DNA of 64,000 nucleotides from an uncultured Pedobacter sp. (GCF_913776295.1 NZ_CAJYOJ010000022.1:1-64000); one strand, 5' to 3'; shown: positions 37,532 through 47,937, counted from the first letter of the stretch. The notes: a model not told the origin generated them from the letters alone. Translations and numbers: made by a program.

Positions 37532-38179
37532 TTAATTCGTTTTCTTTCTAAACAAATACACTTTTGATTCTTTGCCTTTCAGCAATCTTTCGAGGTTTTT
37601 TTGATGGGTAACCAGAATTAAAATACAAACCACCATGCCGTAAAGCACTTCAGATTTGATGGAAACCTGAAACAGGAAAACGACACTTAAGGGAAAGGTA
37701 AATCCTGCACAAATGGAACTTAATGAAACATATTTAGTTAATAGCAGCACGATCACAAAAACCAGAACGCAAAGCATAGATGCTTCAAAGTTGACTGCCA
37801 AAATCATTCCAAAAAGTGTAGCTACACCTTTACCACCCCTAAAACCGGCAAAAACAGGAAACAAATGCCCCATAACTGCGGTTACTCCCAAAGCAAGCTG
37901 ATAGTTAACAAAAACAACTGAATTTTGTGGCCCGGTTACCGACATGCCAATCAGATAAGCTAAATTGGTTGCGGTATAGCCTTTCGCAATATCGATGATC
38001 ATCACGGCAATTCCGGCTTTTTTGCCCAACACCCTAAAAGTATTCGTTGCACCAGCGTTGCCACTTCCATATTCCCTTACGTCAATGCCATAAAAGGCCT
38101 GACCTAGCCATACAGCTGTTGGTATAGACCCGAAAAGGTAAGCAACTAATAACGCGCTGAGAGAATAAACCGTAACCAT
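37532..38179 (-). CDS. plsY: Acyl-phosphate glycerol-3-phosphate acyltransferase
   Basis: A 215-aa integral membrane enzyme with about five hydrophobic segments. FGSIPTAVW, GSGNAGATNTFRVLGKKAG and FRGGKGVAT are the conserved PlsY motifs for phosphate and acyl-phosphate binding. It acylates glycerol-3-phosphate to start phospholipid synthesis. It is in a minus-strand run between nadC and the M48 lipoprotein. Confidence 0.95.
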   Translation of the reverse strand: MVTVYSLSALLVAYLFGSIPTAVWLGQAFYGIDVREYGSGNAGATNTFRVLGKKAGIAVMIIDIAKGYTATNLAYLIGMSVTGPQNSVVFVNYQLALGVTAVMGHLFPVFAGFRGGKGVATLFGMILAVNFEASMLCVLVFVIVLLLTKYVSLSSICAGFTFPLSVVFLFQVSIKSEVLYGMVVCILILVTHQKNLERLLKGKESKVYLFRKKTN

Positions 38180-38228
38180 AGCCTACAATGTTACAAAAAA
38201 TAAGCTTTTAATTTTAGAGCAAATCAAT

Positions 38229-39071
38229 TTAGTACGCTTTTAAACTCATATCCAGGCTTTTCACAGAATGTGTAAGCGCACCCATCGATATAAAATCTAC
38301 TCCACAAGCGGCGTATGCAGTTACATTCTCTTCAGTAATCCCACCGGAAGCCTCGGTCACAAATTTCCTGTCGATTAATGCAACAGCAGCCTTTAAATCT
38401 TCGAAACTAAAATTATCCAGCATAATCCGGTCTATACCACCAACAGCTAAAACCTGTTTCAACTCTTCCAGGTTCCGCACCTCAATTTCAATTTGAAGTG
38501 ATTTATTTTGATCTGTCAGATATTTTTGAGCCGCTGTAATGGCATTTGAAATCCCTCCTGCATAATCTACATGGTTATCCTTAATCAGGATCATATCATA
38601 TAAACCTATGCGGTGATTTACTCCTCCGCCAATCCTTACTGCCCATTTCTCTAAATAACGCAAACCAGGAGTGGTTTTACGGGTATCTAAAATCCTGGTA
38701 TTGGTCGCTTTTAACAGCGAAACGATGCGATGGGTTTTAGTAGCAATGCCGCTCATGCGCTGCATACAGTTTAACACCAATCTTTCGGCTATTAAAATAG
38801 AATGTGTACTTCCCGCAACCGTTAAGGCGATATCACCAACTTTAACGGCCACACCATCTTGCAGAAATACCTCAACTTTCAAGCCGGGATCAACCTCCTT
38901 AAATATTTCAATAGCCAGTTCAATTCCAGCTAAAATACCATCTTCTTTGATAATCAGTTTTGCTTTTCCTTGGGTTCCCTGCGGAATGGTGGAAAGTGAA
39001 GTATGATCGCCGTCCCCAACATCTTCGGCAAGGGCATTTTTGATGAATTGATGTATCAGTTGAATATCCAA
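38229..39071 (-). CDS. nadC: Nicotinate-nucleotide pyrophosphorylase
   Basis: A 280-aa type II phosphoribosyltransferase making nicotinate mononucleotide from quinolinate and PRPP. DVGDGDHTS at the N-terminus, RILDTRKTTPGLRYLEKWAV at about residue 135 and ASGGITEENV near the C-terminus are the conserved binding segments. It is a soluble NAD-synthesis enzyme. nadA and nadB are not in this window. Confidence 0.96.
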   Translation of the reverse strand: MDIQLIHQFIKNALAEDVGDGDHTSLSTIPQGTQGKAKLIIKEDGILAGIELAIEIFKEVDPGLKVEVFLQDGVAVKVGDIALTVAGSTHSILIAERLVLNCMQRMSGIATKTHRIVSLLKATNTRILDTRKTTPGLRYLEKWAVRIGGGVNHRIGLYDMILIKDNHVDYAGGISNAITAAQKYLTDQNKSLQIEIEVRNLEELKQVLAVGGIDRIMLDNFSFEDLKAAVALIDRKFVTEASGGITEENVTAYAACGVDFISMGALTHSVKSLDMSLKAY

Positions 39072-39203
39072 AATATAGATTTTAGTGCCGCAAAAATAAG
39101 AATTATTTGTTAGCAGGCAATTTCCTGAAAGTTTAATGTGAATGGTAAATCTAATTTAGCCTGAGATCCAGAAAGCTTCTAACACCAAACCTATTGCTAA
39201 AAA

Positions 39204-39602
39204 CTAATCCTTTGCAGGCTCTATTCTTAATTCGGTAATAGAAAAGCTGGTATTGAATTTTTTCATGGTGATAGAAACCCTGAAAGTTTCTTTGGCAGTA
39301 CTCAACATGATTACACCAAAACGATAATTTGGATTGGTATTGATTTTATGGAAAATACTTGTTTTTACCGGAGGATGTTTGATAAAAAAATCCCTCAGAA
39401 TCTGTTCGCCCTGTGCTTTTGAGTATACATCTTCTTCATCAATAATGATCAGTTCGATGGTTGAGGCAAAATCTTTGGCAATTTCTTTAGCGTTACCAGC
39501 CTTAAAATACGACGACAAATCATCAATTATATCAGCCTGAAAGGCATTAGGATGATATAACGACGACAAACTAATTATGAGTAAAAACAAGCTCCGGATC
39601 AT
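39204..39602 (-). CDS. DUF4783 exported NTF2-like protein
   Basis: A 132-aa small protein with a signal peptide (residues 1-20). The mature part has EDVYSKAQGEQILRDFFIKHPP and an ELRIEP end, matching the Bacteroidota family DUF4783 with an NTF2-like fold. The function is unknown. The gene is 132 bp upstream of nadC on the same strand. Confidence 0.85.
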   Translation of the reverse strand: MIRSLFLLIISLSSLYHPNAFQADIIDDLSSYFKAGNAKEIAKDFASTIELIIIDEEDVYSKAQGEQILRDFFIKHPPVKTSIFHKINTNPNYRFGVIMLSTAKETFRVSITMKKFNTSFSITELRIEPAKD

Positions 39603-39693
39603 TTCTGTATTTTATACAGAACCCTATAGCTAAAATTATGCCATTAGCATATCAAAAAAAGGATTTCTTCATTTGTATCCGCCTCAATAAAGT

Positions 39694-39701
39694 TATATTT
39701 G
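39694..39701 (+). promoter_or_regulatory. Candidate -7 box (TATATTTG) for gpmI
   Basis: A TAnnTTTG match 73 bp before the gpmI start, giving a leader of about 70 nt. No other element is clear. Confidence 0.4.
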
Positions 39702-39774
39702 CCATGCAAACAAAATACTAAACATGGTATCCATGAAAATGTTTTGACATAGATCAATAAATTTTACAATAAAA

Positions 39775-41298
39775 ATGGTAAACGATAAAAAACTCGCACT
39801 GATAATCCTTGATGGCTGGGGTTATGGAAAACAAGATAATTCTGATGCTGCGTATGCTGCCAATACTCCTTTTTTCGACTCGTTATTACAGAAATATCCA
39901 AATTCTAAACTGGAGGCATCTGGTGAAGCTGTAGGCTTACCTGCAGGACAAATGGGTAATTCAGAAGTTGGACACATGAACTTAGGTGCCGGCAGGGTAG
40001 TTTACCAGGAGCTTGGAAGAATCAATAAAGCGATAGCCGACAGGGAATTGCACCACAACCCTGTTTTAGTCAGTGCATTCGATTACGCCAAGCAGCATCA
40101 TAAAGCAGTTCACTTTATCGGGCTGGTTTCGAACGGTGGTGTACATGCACATATAGAACATTTAAAAGCCTTATGCGATGCCGCGAATGAAGCAAATGTA
40201 CCTAACTCTTTTGTACATGCTTTTTTAGATGGCCGTGATACGGATCCAAACTCTGGTCTGGGTTTTATCTCTGACCTCGACAATCACTTACAAAATTCTA
40301 ATACTAAGCTGGCTACCATGGTTGGCCGTTATTACGCCATGGACCGCGATAACCGTTGGGAACGCGTGAAACAAGCTTATGATGTAATGGTTAATGGCGT
40401 TGGCGAAAAAACACAAAATGCTTTAGCTGCAATCAAAAAATCTTACGCTGATGGTATTACTGACGAGTTTTTAAAACCAATTGTGTTAACGCAAGATAAT
40501 GGTACTCCCGTAGCAACCATTCAAAATGATGATGTGGTCATCTGTTTCAATTTCCGCACAGACAGGGGACGTGAGATTACCACAGCTTTGACGCAAAAAG
40601 ATTTCCCGGAGCAGCAAATGCATAAATTGCCATTGTATTATGTTACCATGACTACCTACGATGAGAGTTTTGAAAAGGTAAATGTAATCTTCACCAAAGA
40701 TGATTTAACCCAAACCATTGGCGAAGTATTGGCCAATAACAATAAAAATCAGATCCGTATTGCCGAAACTGAAAAATACCCTCACGTAACTTTCTTCTTT
40801 TCTGGCGGCAGAGAAGCTGAATTTGCCAATGAGAAACGCATATTAATTCCTTCGCCAAAAGTAGCAACTTACGATCTTCAACCTGAAATGAGTGCTGCTG
40901 GGATTACGGATGCCATCACCAAAGAAATGGAAACAGGATGGGCTGATTTTATCTGCTTAAACTTTGCCAACCCGGATATGGTGGGCCATACCGGTGTTTT
41001 TGAAGCCGTGGTTAAAGCAGTGGAAACTGCTGATAAATGTGCCGAAACCGTAGTAAACAAAGGTTTGGAAAATGGTTATTCGTTCATTCTCCTGGCCGAT
41101 CATGGAAACTCAGAATTTATGGTGAATGCAGATGGATCGGTCAATACTGCACATACCACCAACCTGGTTCCCTGCATTTTAATTGACAAAGACTATAAAA
41201 CCATTGCAGATGGTAAATTGGGCGACATCGCCCCTACTATCCTCAAAATAATGGGTGTGGCTATTCCAGCAGAAATGACAGGAAATGTTTTAGTATAA
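39775..41298 (+). CDS. gpmI: 2,3-bisphosphoglycerate-independent phosphoglycerate mutase
   Basis: A 507-aa metalloenzyme of glycolysis. LIILDGWGYG begins the protein; GNSEVGHMNLGAG holds the phospho-serine Ser63; DHGNSE and HTTNLVP near the C-terminus are metal ligands. It interconverts 3- and 2-phosphoglycerate. Its stop overlaps the next ATG by 1 bp (TAATG), showing tight coupling with a lipoprotein gene. Confidence 0.97.
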   Translation: MVNDKKLALIILDGWGYGKQDNSDAAYAANTPFFDSLLQKYPNSKLEASGEAVGLPAGQMGNSEVGHMNLGAGRVVYQELGRINKAIADRELHHNPVLVSAFDYAKQHHKAVHFIGLVSNGGVHAHIEHLKALCDAANEANVPNSFVHAFLDGRDTDPNSGLGFISDLDNHLQNSNTKLATMVGRYYAMDRDNRWERVKQAYDVMVNGVGEKTQNALAAIKKSYADGITDEFLKPIVLTQDNGTPVATIQNDDVVICFNFRTDRGREITTALTQKDFPEQQMHKLPLYYVTMTTYDESFEKVNVIFTKDDLTQTIGEVLANNNKNQIRIAETEKYPHVTFFFSGGREAEFANEKRILIPSPKVATYDLQPEMSAAGITDAITKEMETGWADFICLNFANPDMVGHTGVFEAVVKAVETADKCAETVVNKGLENGYSFILLADHGNSEFMVNADGSVNTAHTTNLVPCILIDKDYKTIADGKLGDIAPTILKIMGVAIPAEMTGNVLV

Positions 41299-41846
41299 TG
41301 ATTAAAAAACTTTTTATTCCGGTACTTGCTTTGGCATTGCTTTCCTGTAACCAGCGAAAAGAAGCTGAAGCAAATACCAGTTTAGTATATTTCAATATAA
41401 AAGGATATTTTGAAAAAGAAATTTCGCGTTTACAAAAACTAAACCCCACTGTAAATAAAACCGTTAGTGTAAACGGGACAATTGAAAGCAAAAGTGCTAA
41501 AATTGCCGACTGGACAAAGGAATTTGCTATTTTTGTTAATGCCGACATCAATAAAACATCCTGGAAAGGAAGTTTTAAAACAACAGAAAAAAACGGGGTA
41601 GCTATCTATACTTCAGATCATGATAAGATTCCCGTTAAAAAAGTTTCAATCACCTGGAGAGGTCGGGAAGTGGGTAAAATAGAGATCGTTATCGATAATA
41701 AAAATATCGTTTACCGATCTCAGGATACATTAACTTACTTTCCTGATAGCTTATACAGCTACAAAAAACAACAGAAAATCAGACTTTTAAAGGATAAGAA
41801 GTATGCTGTTATTGGAATCCTGGAAAAAAAAATGGGACCCGAATAG
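41298..41846 (+). CDS. Putative lipoprotein of unknown function
   Basis: A 182-aa protein. The signal sequence ends at LLSC (Cys17), giving a lipid anchor. The mature part is beta-rich with repeats of charged/aromatic residues (YFNIKGYFEKEISRLQKL); no domain is recognised. It overlaps gpmI by 1 bp. A terminator stem overlaps its stop codon. Confidence 0.8.
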   Translation: MIKKLFIPVLALALLSCNQRKEAEANTSLVYFNIKGYFEKEISRLQKLNPTVNKTVSVNGTIESKSAKIADWTKEFAIFVNADINKTSWKGSFKTTEKNGVAIYTSDHDKIPVKKVSITWRGREVGKIEIVIDNKNIVYRSQDTLTYFPDSLYSYKKQQKIRLLKDKKYAVIGILEKKMGPE

Positions 41847-41859
41847 GTCCCATTTTTTT
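41826..41859 (+). terminator. Terminator overlapping lipoprotein stop codon
   Basis: AAAAAATGGGACC and GGTCCCATTTTTT form a long stem with a 6-nt loop that contains most of the TAG stop (41844-41846). A T-run follows. The stem is inside the last codons of the gene. Confidence 0.9.
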
Positions 41860-41881
41860 AATTTAAAATTCAAAGCTGTAT

Positions 41882-42502
41882 TTATTTCAGGCTTGCAATC
41901 TGCGCCTTATCGTAAGTTACCCAATCAATAATATCTTTTCTTAAAGGCTGCAAAGTAAGCACCTTCTGAAAATCAGCGATAGAGTTATTGAATAAAGCTA
42001 TACAAGCTGCTTTTTCTTCTTTTTTCTTTGCTTTAAAAGATCTGAAAATTGCATAATCCTTATAAGCTAAACCACGGTTCTGAAACATTTGCGCATCTTC
42101 ATCACCGTTAATCTCAATGGCTTTTGTAAAATCCTTAAGAGAGGCCAGATAGAAGTTTTCGCGCATGGTATTTAACGATTCTTTAGGATCGTTAGCTATT
42201 TTCAACCTTGCAATACCACGATAATAGTATGCCGAAACCTCTGAAGGTTTGATGTTCAATAAGCGGCTGTAAGTGGCAATACATTTTTCGTATTCGCGGT
42301 TTTGGAAGTAAGAATATCCAAGCATTTGAAGTACGTGTGCATTATCGGGAGTTTTAGCGTCAGCCTTTTCTAATTGCATAGCCGCGGTTTTATAATCACC
42401 TTTCATCATCGCCTGCATGCTTCTTTCGTAACTGCTCTGCGCGAAACTGCCTGTTGATGTGAAAATCATTAATCCTAAAATCGCCTTTTTAAAATAGTCC
42501 AT
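41882..42502 (-). CDS. Exported tetratricopeptide-repeat protein
   Basis: A 206-aa protein with a signal peptide (residues 1-22) and TPR hairpins (for example DNAHVLQMLGYSYFQNREYEKC at about residues 53-74, and ARLKIANDPKESLNTMRE). TPR proteins mediate protein-protein contacts; the partner is not evident. It is convergent with the gpmI-lipoprotein operon, whose terminator is near its end. Confidence 0.85.
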   Translation of the reverse strand: MDYFKKAILGLMIFTSTGSFAQSSYERSMQAMMKGDYKTAAMQLEKADAKTPDNAHVLQMLGYSYFQNREYEKCIATYSRLLNIKPSEVSAYYYRGIARLKIANDPKESLNTMRENFYLASLKDFTKAIEINGDEDAQMFQNRGLAYKDYAIFRSFKAKKKEEKAACIALFNNSIADFQKVLTLQPLRKDIIDWVTYDKAQIASLK

Positions 42503-42818
42503 GTATGAGTGATAAGTTAACCAATTTAGCCCCTAAACAAATTTATAGGGGAAATTTTTTGCAATATAATCCTATTCTGATAATTTAAAAGTTTTTAATT
42601 TTCTTTCATTAAAAACCATTTGCCCTAAACACTAGCTTAAACGCTAAAAAATACTTTATATGATATGGGCAAAAATATTTATATTACTCTGCCTTTTTAA
42701 CATATGATTAATATTATTTTCATTTTGGCACAAGAGTTGAATTTGTAAAAAGAATACTAAAATTAAACAAATTAAATACGACTAAACTGCCAGTTTGTCG
42801 TTAGCGGAAAATGTGATA
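42503..42818. promoter_or_regulatory. lon upstream region with sigma54-like site
   Basis: This 316-bp AT-rich region has no gene. TTGGCAC-N5-TTGAA lies at 42725-42741; it agrees with the -24 half of sigma-54 promoters and keeps the correct spacing, but the -12 GC is GA. No TAnnTTTG box is clear. It may drive lon, but the match is imperfect. Confidence 0.35.
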
Positions 42819-45290
42819 ATGAGTAAACAAGATATATTTGATTTCCAAACAGCAATGCCAATCATAAATGAAGATACCGAGTTTTTTCCCTTAATGTCTC
42901 AACAGGATGAAGAGGAAATGAACAATGAGGAAACGCCGGAAACCCTGGCCATATTGCCTTTGCGAAATACCGTTTTATTTCCAGGAGTCGTTATTCCGAT
43001 TACCGTGGGAAGAGACAAATCGATTAAGTTGATTAAGGAAGCTTACAAAGGAAACAAGATCATTGGCGTGGTTTCTCAAAAAGACGTTTCTATTGAAGAT
43101 CCTACTTTTGAGCAGCTTAACACTGTGGGTACTGTGGCCAATATTATTAAACTGTTGCAGATGCCGGATGGAAACACGACAGTCATTATTCAGGGTAAAC
43201 AACGTTTCAGTTTGATTGAAGAAGTACAGAACGAACCTTATATCAAAGCAGTTGTTAAAAAATTTGTAGAGCAAAAACATAAGGCAGATAAAGAATTTAA
43301 AGCCCTGATTGCTTCTATTCGAGAGATGTCTGCGCAGATTATCCAGCTTTCACCAAATATCCCGAGCGAAGCCAGTATTGCACTGAAGAACATTGAAAGC
43401 AATTCATTTTTGATCAATTTCATTTCATCAAATATGAATGCCGAAATGGCTGATAAGCAAAAAATCCTTGAAATGGATAAATTGCAGGAAAGAGCGCAAA
43501 AGGTAATGGAACTCTTGATGGTAGAACTGCAGATGCTTGAACTGAGAAATCAGATCCAATCAAAAGTACGTACCGATTTAGATAAACAGCAACGCGATTA
43601 TTTTTTAAATCAACAGCTAAAAACCATCCAGGAAGAACTTGGCGGTAATGCTGCCGATTTAGAATTCGACGCATTACAGGAAAGGGCTAAAAAGAAAAAA
43701 TGGACGCAGGCCGTTGCCGATCATTTTGATAAAGAAATCGATAAACTAGGTAGAATGAATCCTGCCGCACCTGATTATTCGGTACAGTTAAACTACCTGG
43801 AATTACTTTTGGATTTACCCTGGAACGAGTTTACAAAGGATAATTTCGACCTAAAAAGAGCACAGCGCATTTTAGATAAAGACCATTTTGGTTTAGAAAA
43901 AGTAAAGCAGCGTATTATCGAATACCTGGCTGTACTAAAACTAAAACGCAATATGAAAGCGCCTATTTTGTGTTTGGTTGGCCCTCCGGGGGTGGGTAAA
44001 ACATCTTTGGGAAAATCGATTGCAAAAGCATTAGGCCGTAAATATGTGCGCATGGCTTTAGGCGGCATCCGCGATGAAGCAGAAATCCGCGGCCACCGCA
44101 AAACCTATATTGGTGCGATGCCGGGCCGTATCATTTCATCTATTAAAAAGGCCGGAGCAGATAATCCTGTTTTCGTGCTGGATGAGATTGATAAAGTAGG
44201 TACGGATCACCGGGGCGATCCATCATCAGCCTTGCTGGAGGTTTTAGACCCCGAACAAAACAATGCTTTTTACGATCACTATGTAGAAGTGGATTATGAT
44301 TTGTCGAACATCCTCTTTATTGCTACAGCAAACTCTTTGAGCACCATACAGCCTGCTTTGTTAGATCGTATGGAGATTATTGAGGTGAATGGATATACCA
44401 TTGAAGAAAAAATAGAGATTGCCAAAAAATACCTGTTGCCAAAACAGAAAGAAAATCATGGCTTGCAGACCAAAGATATTTCCATTAAACCTGCCCTGAT
44501 TGAAAAAGTAATTGAAGATTATACCCGGGAATCGGGTGTACGTGGTTTAGAGAAAAAAATAGGCTCTTTAGTACGTGGCGTAGCTACAAAAATTGCTATG
44601 GAAGAAACCTACAACGTAAATCTGGACAATGATGATGTGGAGCGTATTTTAGGTGCTCCTATTTACGACAAGGATTTGTACGAAGGCAATGAAGTAGCCG
44701 GAGTTGTAACGGGTTTAGCCTGGACAAGTGTTGGTGGAGATATTTTATTCATCGAATCGAGTTTAAGTCCTGGAAAAGGAAAATTATCCTTAACAGGTAA
44801 CCTGGGCGATGTAATGAAAGAATCAGCGGTGATTGCACTGGCTTACTTACGCGCACATGCTGCAGAATTTGGCATCGATTATACTTTGTTCGATAATTGG
44901 GATGTACACGTACACGTTCCGGCAGGTGCTACGCCTAAAGATGGTCCATCGGCCGGAATAACGATGTTAACGGCGTTAACTTCAGCCTTTACCCAACGTA
45001 AGGTAAAACAGCATTTAGCCATGACCGGCGAGATTACTTTGCGCGGAAAAGTGCTTCCGGTAGGTGGCATTAAAGAAAAAATACTGGCCGCCAAAAGGGC
45101 TAACATTAAAGAAATTATCCTTTGCAGAAGCAATCGTAAAGATATTTTAGAGATTAAAGAAAGTTATATTAAAGATTTAACTTTCCATTATGTAACTGAA
45201 ATGAGCGAAGTGATTGAATTGGCATTGACTAAAAACAAAGTAAAAAAACCTTTAGATTTAAGTATTAAAATTGCACCAATTGTAAACTAA
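42819..45290 (+). CDS. lon: Lon ATP-dependent protease
   Basis: An 823-aa protein. An N-terminal Lon substrate-binding domain ([14 protein letters not shown]) is followed by a coiled-coil, the AAA+ module with Walker [10 protein letters not shown] and [22 protein letters not shown], and the protease domain with catalytic Ser in [10 protein letters not shown]. It degrades misfolded and regulatory proteins in the cytoplasm. ATG 42819 is used; TTG 42795 would only add 8 residues. A terminator follows directly, abutting the next gene. Confidence 0.97.
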   Translation: MSKQDIFDFQTAMPIINEDTEFFPLMSQQDEEEMNNEETPETLAILPLRNTVLFPGVVIPITVGRDKSIKLIKEAYKGNKIIGVVSQKDVSIEDPTFEQLNTVGTVANIIKLLQMPDGNTTVIIQGKQRFSLIEEVQNEPYIKAVVKKFVEQKHKADKEFKALIASIREMSAQIIQLSPNIPSEASIALKNIESNSFLINFISSNMNAEMADKQKILEMDKLQERAQKVMELLMVELQMLELRNQIQSKVRTDLDKQQRDYFLNQQLKTIQEELGGNAADLEFDALQERAKKKKWTQAVADHFDKEIDKLGRMNPAAPDYSVQLNYLELLLDLPWNEFTKDNFDLKRAQRILDKDHFGLEKVKQRIIEYLAVLKLKRNMKAPILCLVGPPGVGKTSLGKSIAKALGRKYVRMALGGIRDEAEIRGHRKTYIGAMPGRIISSIKKAGADNPVFVLDEIDKVGTDHRGDPSSALLEVLDPEQNNAFYDHYVEVDYDLSNILFIATANSLSTIQPALLDRMEIIEVNGYTIEEKIEIAKKYLLPKQKENHGLQTKDISIKPALIEKVIEDYTRESGVRGLEKKIGSLVRGVATKIAMEETYNVNLDNDDVERILGAPIYDKDLYEGNEVAGVVTGLAWTSVGGDILFIESSLSPGKGKLSLTGNLGDVMKESAVIALAYLRAHAAEFGIDYTLFDNWDVHVHVPAGATPKDGPSAGITMLTALTSAFTQRKVKQHLAMTGEITLRGKVLPVGGIKEKILAAKRANIKEIILCRSNRKDILEIKESYIKDLTFHYVTEMSEVIELALTKNKVKKPLDLSIKIAPIVN

Positions 45291-45346
45291 TTTATAATCT
45301 TTTAACAGAGAACAATCAAAAATTCATTTACAATAAATACTTTTAT

Positions 45347-45373
45347 AGTCCCGGTAATGATCGGGACTTTTTT
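45347..45373 (+). terminator. lon terminator abutting the next start codon
   Basis: AGTCCCG and CGGGACT form a 7-bp stem (45347-45353 with 45362-45368) and T6 follows; the T-run ends at 45373, exactly before ATG 45374. Confidence 0.85.
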
Positions 45374-46324
45374 ATGAAATCACTTTTATTCGCACTGGTT
45401 TTTTCTTTGGCCGTATCTACTGGTTTTGCCCAGTCTTTTAAAAACGAATTCGGTTTTAAAACCGAAAATGATGCTTACCTGGCTACTTTAAATGATCGTT
45501 ATTATACCAACGGCTTATTTATTTATTTCAGAAGAGCACTTAACACCGAAAAGTTATCAGATAAGATCGAAAAGAAAACCTACGAAATTTCTGCCGGACA
45601 AAAAATGTATACCCCATATTGGGGCCAGGTACCGAAAAAAGAAGATCAGGACAGACCTTTTGCAGGTTACCTTTACCTGGGTGGTGCATACTCGGTTTTT
45701 TATAAAGATGAAAGTGTTTTAAAAACGAGTGTAGAATTAGGTACAGTTGGGCCTAACTCACTTGCCCAGGATGCGCAACGTTTTCTTCATAAAACAGTTG
45801 GCTTTTATACACCAGCAGGTTGGGATTATCAGATCAAAAATGAGCTGGCCGTCAATCTGGCTGCCAACTACAGCAAATTAATTTTTAGACCTGAAGATCC
45901 AATCGTGGATATCAGTGCGCAGGGTTATGCCAATTTAGGTACCACTTTTTCAGGTTTGGGTACGTCACTGCTTTTTAGAGCCGGTAAAATCAATCAATTG
46001 TTCAATAGTGCTTACCATCATGCAGTAATCGGAAATTCGAAAACAAAAAGCTTAAATAATTCCGAATTTTTCTTTTATGTAAAACCGCAGCTCAATTTTG
46101 TTGCTTACGATGCCACGATACAGGGCAGTCTTTTCAACAATGATAGCCCTGTTACGTTTGGTGTAAAACCGATCGTTTTTGAACAACAGTTTGGGGTGAA
46201 TTACAGCTCAAAAAGGTTTACAGCTGATTTTAATGTAATATTTAAAACAAAAGAAGTTAAAAGTGTGGCCAAAGCACAAAATTATGGTGGCTTGAGTTTG
46301 TATTATAGATTTGGAAAGATTTAG
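45374..46324 (+). CDS. LpxR-family lipid A deacylase-like outer-membrane protein
   Basis: A 316-aa protein. The signal peptide ends at GFAQ (residues 1-19). The mature N-terminus has EFGFKTENDAYLATLNDRYYTNG (within residues 24-46), the Asn-Asp/Thr-Asn-Gly pattern of LpxR/DUF2219 proteins, and the rest alternates like a beta-barrel and ends YYRFGKI. LpxR removes the 3'-acyloxyacyl group of lipid A in Salmonella; the substrate here is inferred. The start is immediately after the lon terminator. Confidence 0.85.
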   Translation: MKSLLFALVFSLAVSTGFAQSFKNEFGFKTENDAYLATLNDRYYTNGLFIYFRRALNTEKLSDKIEKKTYEISAGQKMYTPYWGQVPKKEDQDRPFAGYLYLGGAYSVFYKDESVLKTSVELGTVGPNSLAQDAQRFLHKTVGFYTPAGWDYQIKNELAVNLAANYSKLIFRPEDPIVDISAQGYANLGTTFSGLGTSLLFRAGKINQLFNSAYHHAVIGNSKTKSLNNSEFFFYVKPQLNFVAYDATIQGSLFNNDSPVTFGVKPIVFEQQFGVNYSSKRFTADFNVIFKTKEVKSVAKAQNYGGLSLYYRFGKI

Positions 46325-46508
46325 GTGAACTGTTTTATCGCTAGCTATTTACAGATATATCACCATACTTTAGCATCTCGGTATAAACCCTGAAATAAAT
46401 CCGATGATTATCGGATCAGGATGACGATTCTTTTTTGTGATGTCAGATATTGCTATCTGACATTGTAGATCCTTCAAATGTCGAGCGATGAAAAATCTTT
46501 TTTAACAA

Positions 46509-46916
46509 TTAAACACCTATAATTCTCCGGTTTTTCTTCTTCTCAGCTGTTAAGGCCTTATTTTTTAATCTCTTTTCGATAACGCCTTTAGGAATTTTGG
46601 TCGGTTTTCTTTTTTTCTGAACCCTCAATGCTTTTTTGAGCAGATCAATCAATTTAACAATGGTCTTTTCCTTATTGAGCAGCTGGCTCCTATCCTCCTG
46701 CGAAACGATATGCAGCAAACCTTCGTTATCCAGGCTGCCTTGCAATTTTACTCTTAGCAGCGCTTTGTCCTCATCAGTAAAATACACAAAGTTTTCTATA
46801 TCAAAAACCAGTTCTACCTTACTCGAAACCTTATTTACATGCTGGCCGCCTTTCCCCCCACTACGTGACGTTTTAAAAATGGCTGATCGTAAAATTTCTT
46901 CTCTGCTAGGTAACAT
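46509..46916 (-). CDS. arfB: ArfB-like peptidyl-tRNA hydrolase / ribosome rescue factor
   Basis: A 135-aa class-I-release-factor-like protein. SGGKGGQHVNKVSSKVEL (about residues 19-36) has the GGQ hydrolysis motif; the C-terminus is strongly basic (RVQKKRKPTKIPKG, KKNRRIIGV), as in ArfB/YaeJ, for inserting into the empty mRNA channel. It releases peptides from stalled ribosomes. It is divergent from cmk with a 74-bp spacer. Confidence 0.93.
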   Translation of the reverse strand: MLPSREEILRSAIFKTSRSGGKGGQHVNKVSSKVELVFDIENFVYFTDEDKALLRVKLQGSLDNEGLLHIVSQEDRSQLLNKEKTIVKLIDLLKKALRVQKKRKPTKIPKGVIEKRLKNKALTAEKKKNRRIIGV

Positions 46917-46975
46917 AAGGCAAAAATATAAAGAATATCGATCTAAAAAAAGTTAGCAAACCCATCGGCTTTTTT

Positions 46976-46983
46976 TACCTTTG
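46976..46983 (+). promoter_or_regulatory. -7 box (TACCTTTG) for cmk
   Basis: A TAnnTTTG match ends 7 bp before the cmk ATG, indicating an almost leaderless transcript. Confidence 0.5.
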
Positions 46984-46990
46984 TAGCAGA

Positions 46991-47671
46991 ATGAAGAAAA
47001 ACTTGGTTATAGCTATTGATGGCTATTCATCTTGCGGAAAAAGTACATTAGCGAAAGCATTGGCTAAAAAATTAGGTTTCATTTATGTAGATAGCGGGGC
47101 CATGTATCGTGCCGTTACCCTATATTTTTTGCGCAACAGCATAGATGTAAGTAATGATACCCAGGTTGAAGATGCTTTGCAGCACATTGAACTGAATTTC
47201 CATTCGCGCGATTATGAATCGCATATTACCCTTAACGGTGAAGAAGTTTCAGATGAAATCCGCTTAATGCCGGTTTCTGAAAATGTAAGCGAGGTTTCTG
47301 CGCATAAAATTGTTCGCCATGAAATGGTGAAACAACAACAACGCATGGGAAAATCGAAGAACATCGTCATGGATGGCCGGGATATCGGCACCACCGTTTT
47401 TCCATATGCACCTGTAAAATTCTTCATGACAGCCGACCCCAAAATCAGGGCTGAACGCAGGTTTAAAGAACTGGAGAGCAAAGGCAATAACGAAACTACT
47501 TTAGAAGAAGTTTTTGAAAACCTCGCCCACCGCGATTATGCAGATACTACCCGAAAAGAAAGTCCGTTGGTTAGGGCCGATGACGCCATTATTTTAGACA
47601 ATACCGATCTGACACCGCAAGAACAATTGGATTTTGCGATGGAGAAAGTAAATCCTTTTTTAGTTCATTAG
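46991..47671 (+). CDS. cmk: Cytidylate kinase
   Basis: A 226-aa nucleoside monophosphate kinase. The P-loop is GYSSCGKST (residues 10-18), followed by DSGAMYRAVTLYFL and MDGRDIGTTVFP, which bind CMP. It phosphorylates CMP/dCMP with ATP. It is preceded by the TACCTTTG box and followed by a TTCATTAGTTCA-type repeat spacer. Confidence 0.96.
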   Translation: MKKNLVIAIDGYSSCGKSTLAKALAKKLGFIYVDSGAMYRAVTLYFLRNSIDVSNDTQVEDALQHIELNFHSRDYESHITLNGEEVSDEIRLMPVSENVSEVSAHKIVRHEMVKQQQRMGKSKNIVMDGRDIGTTVFPYAPVKFFMTADPKIRAERRFKELESKGNNETTLEEVFENLAHRDYADTTRKESPLVRADDAIILDNTDLTPQEQLDFAMEKVNPFLVH

Positions 47672-47937
47672 TCAGTAGTTCACTGGTCAGTAGTTCATTA
47701 GTTCATTAGTTCATTGGTCATAGGTTCATAGACGATTAACATTGACAAATTCTGAAAGAATCATCGGCATCTCGACTAGCGAAGCGTAATGCCTGCCCGT
47801 ACAGGCGGGGAGAGATCTATCGGGATAAATTTTATTTCGCAGATATTCGGATTACTTAAATCCCTGCCCAAAGCTATCCATCAAACTTTAACTTCAGAAA
47901 AAAATTTATATTTTTAGCACCAAAACCAACTGTTGCT
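47672..47937. repeat. Spacer with short TTCATTAG repeats
   Basis: From about 47680 to 47730 a simple repeat of (A)GTTCATTAG/TTCATTGGTCA units is present. Farther on, a CATCTCGAC...GAGATCTATC segment (about 47770-47820) resembles the degenerate repeat near 34115. No gene. Confidence 0.6.
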
